From Salaquimonas pukyongi (GTDB lineage Bacteria; Pseudomonadota; Alphaproteobacteria; Rhizobiales; Rhizobiaceae): DNA of 64,000 nucleotides. The stretch covers positions 806,001 through 870,000 of the forward strand of contig NZ_CP019044.1 of assembly GCF_001953055.1 (NCBI RefSeq), read 5' to 3'. The notes under the pieces were generated by a model that made no database searches, was not told the DNA's origin, and was given only the letters and a program-made list of their open reading frames with translations. The translations under genes were made by a program, and so were the position numbers. Below are positions 9,215 through 18,191 of the stretch, in pieces (the stretch's first letter is position 1; each line of letters opens with the position of its first letter).

Positions 9215-9547
9215 CTACTCTACTGCGCCGGTTTCAACGTTATCGACATTCTCCGCTTCGCCAGAAGCTGTCTGTGCCTGTGGCCCATAACGCTTGTCGA
9301 GCCAGGTATAGGCAATGCGGGCTCCTTCCCGCGCTTTGACGCCCATTTGCGAGAACAGCTGGCCGCCGGTTTCGCAGGTTCCCTGATTGCGTGAGCAAAA
9401 ACCGGCGACATCCTCAACCACCGACTGGGCAAGTCCTACCGTTTCAAGCGGCGAAACGGGATCTTGATCTGCTGAAAGGTCTGACGGGTTCACCGGAATG
9501 AAAGCGACGACCAGGGACAACCAGAACACTGCACGAATTAAAAACAT
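9215..9547 (-). CDS. DUF5330-type secreted small protein
   Basis: A 110-residue protein with an N-terminal signal peptide or membrane helix (residues 1-20). The core VEDVAGFCSRNQGTCETG carries two cysteines that could form a disulfide in the periplasm. This matches DUF5330 proteins found beside sufE in Rhizobiales. Function unknown. Confidence 0.75.
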   Translation of the reverse strand: MFLIRAVFWLSLVVAFIPVNPSDLSADQDPVSPLETVGLAQSVVEDVAGFCSRNQGTCETGGQLFSQMGVKAREGARIAYTWLDKRYGPQAQTASGEAENVDNVETGAVE

Positions 9548-9891
9548 GATTTTTCACCTTTCCCGCCCCTGCTCTAACACTGGCGGGATAAGGATCGTTT
9601 CATTCTGCCGGCGGCATTTGTCTAAAATTGTACCTATCGTGTTTCACCGGCGGAAAGATCGCTTTCCCCGGGCGCTGCAGCAGGCGAAAAAACCTGGAGA
9701 AGAGCGCCGCTTTCTCGCAGAAATGGTCTTCTGTTGGCGCTGCCGGACAGTGACCAAACATTAACCATGTCCGTAAGTAAACAGCGATTTGCACCCTTCA
9801 CCGGCCTGCGGGCGCTTCTGCCAGGCTGCATTTAGGGTTCCATTAAAGGTGCTGTGCGAACCTTGGATCAAAGTAAAAGGGTTCACAGGTT
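9548..9891. other. Intergenic region between divergent genes
   Basis: About 340 bases without a convincing gene, between the leftward DUF5330-type gene and the rightward kinase gene. It should hold two divergent promoters. A TTAACCAT sequence at 9761-9768 matches the short CtrA-type half-site known in alphaproteobacteria; it is a single short match and only suggestive. No strong hairpin or promoter pair stood out. Confidence 0.4.
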
Positions 9892-11193
9892 TTGCGTAAC
9901 ACCCCTTCAGAAGAAGCTGCCGGAAAGGCTCTCGATTCCCTGGTCGAAAAGTTCGCCCAGGCCGAAGCGTTTTGCCGTGAAATCGGCAATCCCGATCTGG
10001 TTCAGCCTGCAACAATTCACGACCATCACGGCAAGCTGTTATGGGCAAGCAGTCGCGCTGCCGCCATGCTTGGCCTAAGGCAAGGCGAAGAAGCAGGGCA
10101 TTTTCTCGAACTGGTCAATGTGCAGGACCGTATTGCAGTCGGCCAGTTTCTGGCAGATGCCGGTGCCGGTCACGGCAAACTGGAGTTCCGCCCGCTTCGC
10201 CAGCAGGCCAATGCAGCCGGCTGGCTGGAAATTTCCGCCGGTGGTGCCGGGGTTGAATGTGATACCGGGGCCTCCCGGTTTCGTGTCCTCGCCTATCGTG
10301 ATGTGACCCAGGCCAAGGAAGCAGAAGCCGAGGCCGAAAGGCTTTGCGACAGGGCCGAACACGCCAACATCGCAAAGAGCCGGTTTCTTGCCAATATGAG
10401 CCATGAGCTGCGTACGCCTCTCAATGCGATCCTTGGCTTTTCCGAATTGCTGAAATCGCCGATAGCCGCCGATTTTCCCGATGCCCGCAAAGAGGAGTAC
10501 ATCTGCCTCATTCACGATTCGGCAAGTCATCTGCTGGATGTGCTGAACGGCATTCTCGACATGTCGAAGATCGAACACGGCATGTACGAAATCCAGCCGC
10601 AGCGCTTCGATCTTGAAAAATGCCTTCGCACGACAGCCGCCATCATGCGCGGCCAGGCCGAAACCCGTTCGATTGCCGTCAACGCGATCAATCTTGAGGG
10701 TCTGCCCGAGATTGTCGCCGACGAGAAAGCAGTCCGGCAAATCGTCATCAACCTGCTGTCCAATGCGATCAAGTTTTCGCCTGAAGGCGCTGTGGTAACG
10801 CTGCAGGGAGAAAGAAGTGCCCGGTTTGCGACATTGATCGTGCAGGATGCCGGCATCGGCATTTCCCCCGAACACATAGAGAGTCTCGGGCAGCCCTTCT
10901 TCCAGGCCGACAGCAAGCATGACCGCCGCTACGAGGGAACGGGCCTTGGCCTCTCCGTCGTAAAGGGACTGGTTGAACTGCACGGTGGCGATGTGCGGTT
11001 TGAAAGCCGCCGCGACCACGGCACCACGGTCACCGTTCGCCTGCCGATCCACGGCGCCGTAACACGTCCGGTCGCATCCCCCTCCAAAGTCAGCCGCATC
11101 AAAAAGGCGGTTAATGCTCCCAATGGCGGGGATGCAGAGGCTGGAGAAGAGATGACCGGGGAACAACTCAGAATTTTGCGCAATACCGCATAG
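9892..11193 (+). CDS. PAS-like sensor histidine kinase (DivJ/PleC-like core)
   Basis: A 433-residue kinase without obvious membrane helices. An N-terminal PAS-like region (about 40-140, ending in AYRDVTQ) leads by a coiled coil to the HisKA motif FLANMSHELRTPLNAILGFSE with phospho-acceptor His171. The ATPase domain follows, with N, G1 (DAGIGIS) and G2 (GTGLGLS) boxes. The HisKA sequence is of the type found in DivJ, PleC and PdhS kinases that act on DivK. The start is TTG 9892; an in-frame stop at 9874 limits extension. It lies three bases before the peptidoglycan-binding gene. Confidence 0.85.
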   Translation: MRNTPSEEAAGKALDSLVEKFAQAEAFCREIGNPDLVQPATIHDHHGKLLWASSRAAAMLGLRQGEEAGHFLELVNVQDRIAVGQFLADAGAGHGKLEFRPLRQQANAAGWLEISAGGAGVECDTGASRFRVLAYRDVTQAKEAEAEAERLCDRAEHANIAKSRFLANMSHELRTPLNAILGFSELLKSPIAADFPDARKEEYICLIHDSASHLLDVLNGILDMSKIEHGMYEIQPQRFDLEKCLRTTAAIMRGQAETRSIAVNAINLEGLPEIVADEKAVRQIVINLLSNAIKFSPEGAVVTLQGERSARFATLIVQDAGIGISPEHIESLGQPFFQADSKHDRRYEGTGLGLSVVKGLVELHGGDVRFESRRDHGTTVTVRLPIHGAVTRPVASPSKVSRIKKAVNAPNGGDAEAGEEMTGEQLRILRNTA

Positions 11194-11196
11194 GAG

Positions 11197-11916
11197 ATGG
11201 AGATGGCTAGCAGCATCATGGACCGGTTCTTTTCCGTGCTACAGAACAACCCGTCGGTTGCCGCAGGCGGATGTACCTTTGCAATTGCCTTCGCGCTGGT
11301 TGCAGGCAATGCATTCTACGCCCAGAGCGGCGCCCATCCCGATCCGATCTGGGCCACCCGCGACATGACAACAACCCAGTCGGTTCCCGATGTGCGGCCG
11401 GTACAGACAACCCGCATACAGCCGAAAAAAAGGCCTGCGCGTGACAGCGCAACGGTAGCCCGGCACAAGAAGCTGGTTTCCCGGTTGCAGATCGCATTGG
11501 CAAAGACGGGAGATTACGAGGGCGATGTGGACGGCCTCATGGGACCTATGACCCGCGCCGCGATTACCAAGTATCAAAAGCGCAACAATATGCATGAAAC
11601 CGGCAAGGCGACACAGGAACTGGCAGCCTTTGTCGAGAACCGGTTGCCAAAAGTGGCATCGCAGAAAAAGGCCGACAAGCTTTCCGGCATCATTGCCAAC
11701 ACCGAACCGGTACTGTCGGACGATGAAATGCTCAACCGTGCTCTGGTAATGCGCATTCAGGAACATCTTGCCCGTGCCACCGGCAGCAACATCGACGTGG
11801 ATGGCATTTTCGGAAACCAGACCGAGCAGGCTCTAAGACAGTTTCAGCAGCGTCACGGCCTCAAGGTTACCGGCCAGCCCGATCGCACGACGATTGAGAA
11901 ACTGGTCAGTTCCTGA
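11197..11916 (+). CDS. Peptidoglycan-binding domain protein
   Basis: A 239-residue protein with an N-terminal membrane anchor or signal (residues about 24-44) and two peptidoglycan-binding type 1 repeats: LQIALAKTGDYEGDVDGLMG...ITKYQK near 92-130, and IQEHLARATGSNIDVDGIFG...LRQFQQ near 185-225. It likely sits in the periplasm and contacts the cell wall. It is in an operon with the upstream kinase. ATG 11197 and ATG 11203 are both possible starts. Confidence 0.85.
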   Translation: MEMASSIMDRFFSVLQNNPSVAAGGCTFAIAFALVAGNAFYAQSGAHPDPIWATRDMTTTQSVPDVRPVQTTRIQPKKRPARDSATVARHKKLVSRLQIALAKTGDYEGDVDGLMGPMTRAAITKYQKRNNMHETGKATQELAAFVENRLPKVASQKKADKLSGIIANTEPVLSDDEMLNRALVMRIQEHLARATGSNIDVDGIFGNQTEQALRQFQQRHGLKVTGQPDRTTIEKLVSS

Positions 11917-11985
11917 CGTGCCGGTCTTGTGGTAGCGGTATGGCAGGCAGATAGCCAACCCTTCCACATTCTGGCAGCAAGCTTC

Positions 11986-12339
11986 ATGCGGTTGAAATCC
12001 TCTATTTTCGTTTCCGCAATCCTGCGCCGTGAGCAGGCCGATGGCGCGTTTGGCGCCGTCTTGCGCAAGGGGTCAGAAGATGCCGGCGCCATCTTTCTGG
12101 TTCACCGCATCAGCGCGGATATCGCAACTGTCTATGCGCCCGCGCCGCAGATGTTTGCAGCCGAAAGCAACAGCGCCGATCGCCTGTTTGAGGAAAGACT
12201 GCGGGAAGTTGAAGCCGTTGAGGTGGACGGGTTCCTTGACCGTCAGATCAGTTTCGATCCCGACTGCTGGATTGTCGAAATCGAAAAACGCTCACCGCTC
12301 ATATCCATCGACATTGCAGATTTGGATGGCGGTTCCTGA
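11986..12339 (+). CDS. DUF1491 family protein
   Basis: A 117-residue soluble protein of the DUF1491 family, common in alphaproteobacteria and functionally uncharacterised. Typical stretches are MRLKSSIFVSAILRR at the start and FDPDCWIVEIE near the end. ATG 11986 is chosen because family members begin with this block; the frame is open upstream to 11929 without similarity. It converges with the DUF2336 gene, with a gap of three bases. Confidence 0.85.
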   Translation: MRLKSSIFVSAILRREQADGAFGAVLRKGSEDAGAIFLVHRISADIATVYAPAPQMFAAESNSADRLFEERLREVEAVEVDGFLDRQISFDPDCWIVEIEKRSPLISIDIADLDGGS

Positions 12340-12342
12340 CGG

Positions 12343-13623
12343 TCAGGCACCGGCAGCGTGTTGGGGCCGGTTTTGGAATTCCTGCTGCCCTTCCGCGCTT
12401 GTTTGCGGCCGCGGTTCGATGGAGCGGCCATCGATGCTCTGGCCGATTTCCTCTCTGCGGAAGCGGGCCGCTGCGGCAAACTCCGTATCGCCCGTTACGC
12501 CGCGTTCGATGGCGGGCTCCAGGCTGGGCATGGCAAATGCCGCGCCGACCTGGTTGAAGATCATCCGGCAGATGCCGGTATCCAGTTCACCCAGCAACGC
12601 CTTGGCGCCTGCATAGGCTTGTGGTGTTCGCCCGTAACGCGGAGCGAGCATCAACAGCAGTTTGAGGTCGTGCGGACTGTCGGGATTGAGGGCCTTCAGC
12701 AGATAAGCGAGCTCATCTCCGCTGCGTTTGCGCAAAAGGGTTGATATGGCTTTGGTTTCCATTCCCGACAGGTTGGCCATCTGTCTTGCCATCGCTTTTT
12801 TGTTCTGGCTGCGGGCAAGGGCCACAAGGTGCCGGGTTTCGCGCGGGGCAAGCCTTTCAAAGCGCTTTGCGCCCAAGGCGGGGCGTTCCCGCGCTGCATC
12901 TTCCTGATGCGTTTGTAGAGGCGATGAGGCTTCCTGCTGGCCGGGCTTTTGCCGGCCAAGGCGCCCGCCGGCGGAAGCCAGCGCAACGATCTCTTCCCCA
13001 TCGAGCCATTGTGTACGCGCCGTGCCTTGATCTGCGTCCTCCCGTATTTCTTCAATCAGCGATGTCGCATAAGGCCTCCTGCCGAAGGGGCTGGCATCCT
13101 GGGAAAGGGTTGCTTCTTCAACCGGCGGCTGGGACTGTTCGGCCGGTTTTGCCGCACTGTTTTCCACAAGGTCCTGTACCGCCTCTTCAGCTTTCTCGCC
13201 GTCGTGGAGGCTTTCAAGACTGCTTTCCTGCAGCGGCGGTACGGCACGCTTTAAAATAACATCCCTGTAGGCGGGCCCCATCTTGCGGGCAATCTCCTTC
13301 AGGTCGAGCTCTCCCAGCACCGGCGAATACAACAAACAGGGGATGGCGACATCCAGGCTGTCCTGAGCCAGATAAATGGCAACCGAGCGAGGTGTGTAGG
13401 CGGACTGCGCCAGAAGGGTAGAGATCAGTCTGCGGTCGGCAGGCAGCAGCTGGCCGGCAAGCTGATAGAAAAGCTCCTTATAGGCTTCGATCTGGTGGGG
13501 CGCAGGCCGCGGGTTGGCGGTCAGGTCGCGGCTTGCATCGACAAGAATACGGGTGTGGCGAGCGCGGCGGGAAAACGCTTCTGTTTGGCTGTTTGCGCTG
13601 ACAAAAGGAGTTTGAGCACCCAT
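12343..13623 (-). CDS. DUF2336 family protein
   Basis: A 426-residue protein of the DUF2336 family, found in alphaproteobacteria. The N-terminal part (about 45-150) has helical repeats with LLPADRRLISTLLAQSAYTPRSVAIYLAQD; a charged low-complexity linker (about 155-260) separates it from a C-terminal helical part. Some DUF2336 proteins have been linked to cell-cycle or polar functions; here I infer nothing specific. No membrane helix is seen. Confidence 0.8.
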   Translation of the reverse strand: MGAQTPFVSANSQTEAFSRRARHTRILVDASRDLTANPRPAPHQIEAYKELFYQLAGQLLPADRRLISTLLAQSAYTPRSVAIYLAQDSLDVAIPCLLYSPVLGELDLKEIARKMGPAYRDVILKRAVPPLQESSLESLHDGEKAEEAVQDLVENSAAKPAEQSQPPVEEATLSQDASPFGRRPYATSLIEEIREDADQGTARTQWLDGEEIVALASAGGRLGRQKPGQQEASSPLQTHQEDAARERPALGAKRFERLAPRETRHLVALARSQNKKAMARQMANLSGMETKAISTLLRKRSGDELAYLLKALNPDSPHDLKLLLMLAPRYGRTPQAYAGAKALLGELDTGICRMIFNQVGAAFAMPSLEPAIERGVTGDTEFAAAARFRREEIGQSIDGRSIEPRPQTSAEGQQEFQNRPQHAAGA

Positions 13624-13816
13624 GGACCGCCGGACCTTCTTGCAAAAAGGGGCAGCTTTTCCGCACCGCCCGCGAATCGGTATCGTTCGCGGACCAGATT
13701 GCTCCTGAATGTATTAGCGAACTGTTAACTACGTTGGCGTTCAATCGCGCTATCTCCCGGAACGTAAAGTGATTCGTTTTGGAAGGATGTAATCGAACCT
13801 CCCGAGGAGAAGTCTG

Positions 13817-14005
13817 ATGGGACAGGTAATTCAGTTTCCGGCAAAAGAAGGCGAGACGCCAGCCGACCGCGTTAAGAAGATGGGGCCTGTAAAGCGGCAG
13901 GACGGACGCAAGACAGCCGAACTACTGTTTTTCACCGGGGTGCGCTACGAACGCCAACTGAGTTTGCCTTCACAACGCATCCGCCGCCCGATACCCAGGG
14001 TTTGA
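13817..14005 (+). CDS. Small conserved-looking hypothetical protein
   Basis: A 62-residue basic protein starting MGQVIQFPAKEGETPADRV. The GAGGAG at 13803-13808 is well placed before ATG 13817. The end RRPIPRV stops 20 bases before the convergent DUF1254-like gene. No domain is recognised; the IQFP start is reminiscent of short hypothetical proteins in rhizobia. Confidence 0.6.
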   Translation: MGQVIQFPAKEGETPADRVKKMGPVKRQDGRKTAELLFFTGVRYERQLSLPSQRIRRPIPRV

Positions 14006-14025
14006 TGCCGGCAGAAATTGCGGCA

Positions 14026-14589
14026 TCACGAATCAATGGTGAATTTTTCGCAATTGGTTTCGCTGAGAAAATTGCGGTTTGCCGCTGACCAGCTGTCATC
14101 CGGCTGAAAGACGCGCACAATGACAAAGCCGTTCTCGATGTCGGCTTCCACCACAACGGATGTCTCGAACAGTTCGACTTGCGCTCCCCGCATTTCCAGG
14201 CCCTGTAACGGGGTCAGGATCAGCAGATCGAGATTGTTGTCGATGGCCGTGCGGTTGTTGAGGCTGTAGACCACCGCACCATCCTCATCGAACACCGATG
14301 CCGACCAGAAGCTTGTGGTTTCCGGTCCCCGCAGCCGCAAGCCTGCTTCTTCCAGATCGAAACGGCATATCCCATAGGAAAAGAATGGATCGACTTCCGA
14401 AATGGCAGAACCGGTTTCTTCCGGTTTAAGCGGCGTGAAGCGATAGGGTTCCGTTCTTCCGGAAAGAAATGCCCAGGCACCCCTGGTGCCGTATTTGGGG
14501 ATCATCAGAACGACCGCGATATGGACGATACCCGCAAGCACCAAGCCCATGGCCAAAAGATAGAGGATGCGCCATTTCATGTTTCGCAC
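14026..14589 (-). CDS. DUF1254-like membrane-anchored protein
   Basis: A 187-residue protein with one N-terminal membrane helix (about residues 6-30) and a soluble, probably periplasmic, domain. It contains YGICRFDLEEAGLRLRGPETTSFWSASVFDEDG and the central NNRTAIDNNLDLLILTP block. Short alphaproteobacterial proteins of this form are annotated as DUF1254-like. It overlaps the upstream DUF1214-like gene by 13 bases, so the two are one unit. Function unknown; the pair follows a penicillin-binding protein gene, which may hint at an envelope role. Confidence 0.7.
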   Translation of the reverse strand: MRNMKWRILYLLAMGLVLAGIVHIAVVLMIPKYGTRGAWAFLSGRTEPYRFTPLKPEETGSAISEVDPFFSYGICRFDLEEAGLRLRGPETTSFWSASVFDEDGAVVYSLNNRTAIDNNLDLLILTPLQGLEMRGAQVELFETSVVVEADIENGFVIVRVFQPDDSWSAANRNFLSETNCEKFTIDS

Positions 14590-15158
14590 CTTCCCCTGAT
14601 GATGTTGGGCATGGTGGGCGTCACAAGGCCCGAAGTGCTGGTGACGGGCGTGTCATAAACCCGCAGGACAAGCCGGAAACGGCCTTCGCCGGCGGTTCCA
14701 AGCCAGTTGCCGGCCTTGGGACGCTGGCTGATCAGAATGCGGAATGATCCGTCTGTATAGCGCAGCAGGCGGCCCGAATGGACCGAGGAGCGGCTTCCGT
14801 TATCCGGTTTGATCTGTTCGCCCGAGGCGGCATAGGCTGCAAGGGTCCACAATTTGGAAGGCGGTGTTGTTCCCGAGACACTGTAGTCGCAGGCAAGCTG
14901 CAGCGGCTCTCCACGGCTGTCGGTTTTTGCCTCGAAAGCAAGCCCTTCGGCTGCACCAAGAGGGATCGTCCCGTTCCTGACCGTCTTGGCCATGGTGTAG
15001 GGGTCAACGGATGCGCCGCTGGCAAACGGCCAGGAAACCCACGGCCCGGAGCGGATGCCGCCGAATGCCAGTCCTGTATTGATCGTATACCAGGCGGAAG
15101 CTCCGCCCAGTACAAGACCGATCAATACAACAATGAGCGTATCGGCAATCAACCGCAC
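14577..15158 (-). CDS. DUF1214-like membrane-anchored protein
   Basis: A 193-residue protein with an N-terminal membrane helix (about residues 4-25), then a domain with GIRSGPWVSWPFASGASVDPYTMAK, ACDYSVSG, and the C-terminal FRLVLRVYDTP and PTMPNIIRGRC segments typical of DUF1214 proteins. The start is GTG 15158 on the minus strand with GGGATGAT upstream. It lies between the penicillin-binding protein gene and the DUF1254-like gene, all leftward. Confidence 0.75.
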   Translation of the reverse strand: MRLIADTLIVVLIGLVLGGASAWYTINTGLAFGGIRSGPWVSWPFASGASVDPYTMAKTVRNGTIPLGAAEGLAFEAKTDSRGEPLQLACDYSVSGTTPPSKLWTLAAYAASGEQIKPDNGSRSSVHSGRLLRYTDGSFRILISQRPKAGNWLGTAGEGRFRLVLRVYDTPVTSTSGLVTPTMPNIIRGRCET

Positions 15159-15203
15159 AAGATCATCCCAATCAAAGAAAAAGCCGCCCCATTTGCTGCC
15201 GGA

Positions 15204-17438
15204 CTACTGTGCCACTTTGGGCGTGGTATCGCCGCGCGTGCCGTTCACCCGGCCGGCAAGCACTGTTGCGTCACGCTTTTGTTCGCGCGCCGCGACAACA
15301 TCGCGCCTCAAGACGGGCTTGGCCTGCCGCAGTGTGCGCCCCAGCGCCCTTAAATAGTCCTCCGCCTCCTGGGACAGGGTTTTTGGTCTAAGCGCGGGTT
15401 TCAAACCATCCTCGTTCTGCTCGGCAATTGCCTCCGGGCTTCTTCCCGGCAACGGGTTTTCGATATAGGGGATCGGCTGCAATTCGATGTTTTGATGGGC
15501 AAACGTCATGTATTGTTTCCAGGTCATGGCTGGCAGATTGCCGCCGGTAAGCCTTCGGGTCGGGCGGTAGTTGTCATTTCCCATCCATACCGCCGTGACG
15601 TAGTTTCCGGTGAAGCCGACGAACCACGCATCGCGATAGGCATTGGTCGTGCCGGTCTTGCCCGCCGCCCTTATGCCGTCAAGTGCAGCCCTTCTGGCGG
15701 TGCCCCATTCGGGAATTTGCGCCATCATGCGGTTCATGACCCCCGCGGTGCGCTCGGTCAGGACACGCACCCTTGGTGGTGTCTGGTCGCGCCGGTCGTA
15801 AACAATCTCCCCCTGAAGGTTGGTCAGCTGCACGATGGCGTACCGGTCGAGCTTGTAGCCGCCGGTCATGAATGTGCCGTAGCCGGTTGCCATTTCCAGC
15901 ACGGTCAGCCCGTTTGAGCCGAGAACCATGGCAGGCGACATCACCAATTCGGAGGTAACACCCATGCGCCGTGCGGTATCCACGATCTTCCTGCCGCCGA
16001 TGCCCCGCCGCCCGTCGGCGCCAACATAGAATTTCACCGGTATGGTGTTGATCGACTTGACGATCGCCGTCTGAAGATCGATGCGGCCGCGAAAGCTGCC
16101 GGAATAATTGCTGGGACACCAGGAGCGGCCGTTGCGGCTGACGCAGATGCGCCCGTCGACTACCCTGCTTTTTTCGTTCAGTTCAAGTTCTTCGACTGCT
16201 GTTGCATAGACGAAAGGCTTGAAGGAGGAGCCGGGCTGCCGGCGCGAATTGGTGGCCCGGTTAAACTGGGATTCGCCATAGTCGCGCCCGCCAACCATCG
16301 CCCTGACCGCACCGTCGCGGTCGATAGAGACGAGCGCGGCTTCCGACACACCCTTCTCCTTGCCGAACTGGCGAAGGTGATTGTTGATCGCTTCCTCGGC
16401 TGCACGCTGCAGGTCAAGGTCAATCGTGGTCTTTGCATAGAAGGTTTTGTCTGGCAGGCCGCGGGCCAGATCCTGTACTTCCTCGAAGGCGAAATCGAGG
16501 AAATAGCCCGGCTGTTCGATGTCGTTGCGCTCTATGGGCGTTGCCGGCTTGCGGCGTGCCGCCACCACCTGGCCCTCGGTCATGAAACCTGCCTGCACCA
16601 TGTTGGTCAGCACCTCGTTGGCGCGGGCGCGGGCATTGGGCAGGTTGATGTGCGGGGCATATTTCGACGGCGCCTTGTAAAGGCCGGCCAGCATCGCCGC
16701 TTCGGCAAGCGTCAGGTCTTTCGGGCTTTTTTCAAAATAGTATTCGGCCGCTGCCGTGATGCCGAAATTGCCGCCCCCCATATAGGCACGGTCAAGATAG
16801 AGCTTGAGGATGTCGTTCTTTTCCAGATTGGTTTCCAGCCACAGCGACAGGAAGGCTTCCTTGATCTTGCGCTCGATCGTCCGCTCATTGGTGAGGAACA
16901 GGTTTTTGGCAAGCTGCTGGGTGATCGACGAGCCGCCCTGTACGACCGAATTGGCCCTTACGTTTTCCGCCAGCGCCCGGCCAAGACCGAAGAAATCGAT
17001 GCCGTAATGCTCAAAGAAACGCCGGTCTTCGGTCGCCAGCACCGCCTTGATGAAATGATCGGGCAGGGTGTCGATTTCTCCAGAATCGGTCTGGCGCACC
17101 CCCCGGCGGCCGATTTCCTTGCCGTTGCGGTCAAGAAAGATCACCGAATAGTCGCTCTTGTCCCGCCAGTTCTTGGAAGTCTCGTCAAAGGCCGGCAATG
17201 CCAATGCCAGCAGCACCACAAGCCCGGCAAGCCCCAGGGTCAGCCCCTCATCGGCGATTTCCACAAGCAGGCGTTTGAAACCGGTTGCGCGAAACCGCTG
17301 GAAGAAAATGACGAGATTCTCCCAGAACTCCGAACCGCCCGAAAACAGGCGGTACATGGCCGAATCGATCCATGAATCGATTTCCAGCAGCCGGTTTCGG
17401 CCCTTGCTGCGGCCGTTTTTCTCGAACGGATTGCGCAT
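15204..17438 (-). CDS. Class A penicillin-binding protein (PBP1A family)
   Basis: A 744-residue bifunctional peptidoglycan synthase. After a cytoplasmic N-terminus and a membrane helix (about 66-84) comes the GT51 glycosyltransferase domain with catalytic Glu in ATEDRRFFEHYGID (about residue 137) and QGGSSITQQLAKNLFL. The transpeptidase domain has the active-site SxxK S404-S-F-K407, the SIN motif and KTGTT. It polymerises lipid II and cross-links stem peptides in the periplasm. Upstream lies the divergent ycgN-type gene. Confidence 0.93.
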   Translation of the reverse strand: MRNPFEKNGRSKGRNRLLEIDSWIDSAMYRLFSGGSEFWENLVIFFQRFRATGFKRLLVEIADEGLTLGLAGLVVLLALALPAFDETSKNWRDKSDYSVIFLDRNGKEIGRRGVRQTDSGEIDTLPDHFIKAVLATEDRRFFEHYGIDFFGLGRALAENVRANSVVQGGSSITQQLAKNLFLTNERTIERKIKEAFLSLWLETNLEKNDILKLYLDRAYMGGGNFGITAAAEYYFEKSPKDLTLAEAAMLAGLYKAPSKYAPHINLPNARARANEVLTNMVQAGFMTEGQVVAARRKPATPIERNDIEQPGYFLDFAFEEVQDLARGLPDKTFYAKTTIDLDLQRAAEEAINNHLRQFGKEKGVSEAALVSIDRDGAVRAMVGGRDYGESQFNRATNSRRQPGSSFKPFVYATAVEELELNEKSRVVDGRICVSRNGRSWCPSNYSGSFRGRIDLQTAIVKSINTIPVKFYVGADGRRGIGGRKIVDTARRMGVTSELVMSPAMVLGSNGLTVLEMATGYGTFMTGGYKLDRYAIVQLTNLQGEIVYDRRDQTPPRVRVLTERTAGVMNRMMAQIPEWGTARRAALDGIRAAGKTGTTNAYRDAWFVGFTGNYVTAVWMGNDNYRPTRRLTGGNLPAMTWKQYMTFAHQNIELQPIPYIENPLPGRSPEAIAEQNEDGLKPALRPKTLSQEAEDYLRALGRTLRQAKPVLRRDVVAAREQKRDATVLAGRVNGTRGDTTPKVAQ

Positions 17439-17596
17439 GGTACGCGGCCTCTTTCCGCGAATATTCCTTTTGGGAACGTCTTATAACAAATTGCCAATGA
17501 ATTTGGAGAAAAATCAGGCAGCCGGTTAACCGTCATGGCCATTGCTTTTTGTCTCTGGTAAGGCAGCCAGGGAAACAGCCCAGCCGGAGGCGGTCA

Positions 17597-18052
17597 GTGG
17601 AACAGCAAACCCCGTTCTGGAAGCGCAAACCCCTTGAGGAGATGACGCCGGGCGAGTGGGAAAGCCTGTGCGATGGCTGCGGGCGCTGCTGCCTCAACAA
17701 GCTGGAGGACTGGGACACCGGCCAAATCTACTGGACGAACATCGCCTGTACCCAGCTCGACTGCACGACCTGCCGCTGCATGAACTATGGTGAGCGCTTT
17801 CGCCTGGTGCCCGACTGCATCGATCTGACGCCGAAAAAGGTGCGCGAACTCACATGGCTGCCGCCGACCTGCGCTTATCGGCTGGTCGCCGAGGGCAAGG
17901 ACCTGCATGATTGGCATCCCCTGGTTTCCGGCAGCTCCCAAAGCGTGCATGACGCCGGCATATCCGTGCGCGGCCGCGTCGTCAGCGAGGACGGGCTGAG
18001 CGTTGACGACTATGAAGACCACCTCGCCACCTGGCCGGGGGAGGAGCCCTGA
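17597..18052 (+). CDS. YcgN/UPF0260 family cysteine cluster protein
   Basis: A 151-residue protein of the YkgJ/YcgN type. The cysteines in [16 protein letters not shown] and [16 protein letters not shown] would bind a metal or Fe-S centre. GTG 17597 is chosen because GGAGG sits at 17585-17589, seven bases upstream; an in-frame ATG at 17549 lacks such a site. The function of the family is unknown. It directly precedes the GTA cluster but is a host gene. Confidence 0.88.
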   Translation: MEQQTPFWKRKPLEEMTPGEWESLCDGCGRCCLNKLEDWDTGQIYWTNIACTQLDCTTCRCMNYGERFRLVPDCIDLTPKKVRELTWLPPTCAYRLVAEGKDLHDWHPLVSGSSQSVHDAGISVRGRVVSEDGLSVDDYEDHLATWPGEEP

Positions 18053-18104
18053 AAAACAAAATAGGAAAAAATTCCTTGACACCGGAACGGTGATTTGCTA
18101 GGTT
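18052..18104 (+). promoter_or_regulatory. Near-consensus promoter in front of the GTA cluster
   Basis: TTGACA at 18076-18081 and TAGGTT at 18099-18104 are separated by exactly 17 bases. An A-rich tract (18052-18071) lies directly upstream like an UP element. Transcription would start near 18111, about 80 bases before the preferred start of the first GTA gene. Confidence 0.65.
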
Positions 18105-18191
18105 CTTTCTACGGTCGGAGAAGTGCGGCTCACTGGGCCGCTGCTGACTGGCCGATTACGATACCCCACATATTGCCGACGGGGATTTTCC

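Noticed and set aside
18123-18191. GTG start at 18123 for the small terminase-like gene
   Set aside because: It would begin only about 12 bases after the likely transcription start and add a stretch unlike the rest; TTG 18192 has better spacing to GGGGAT.
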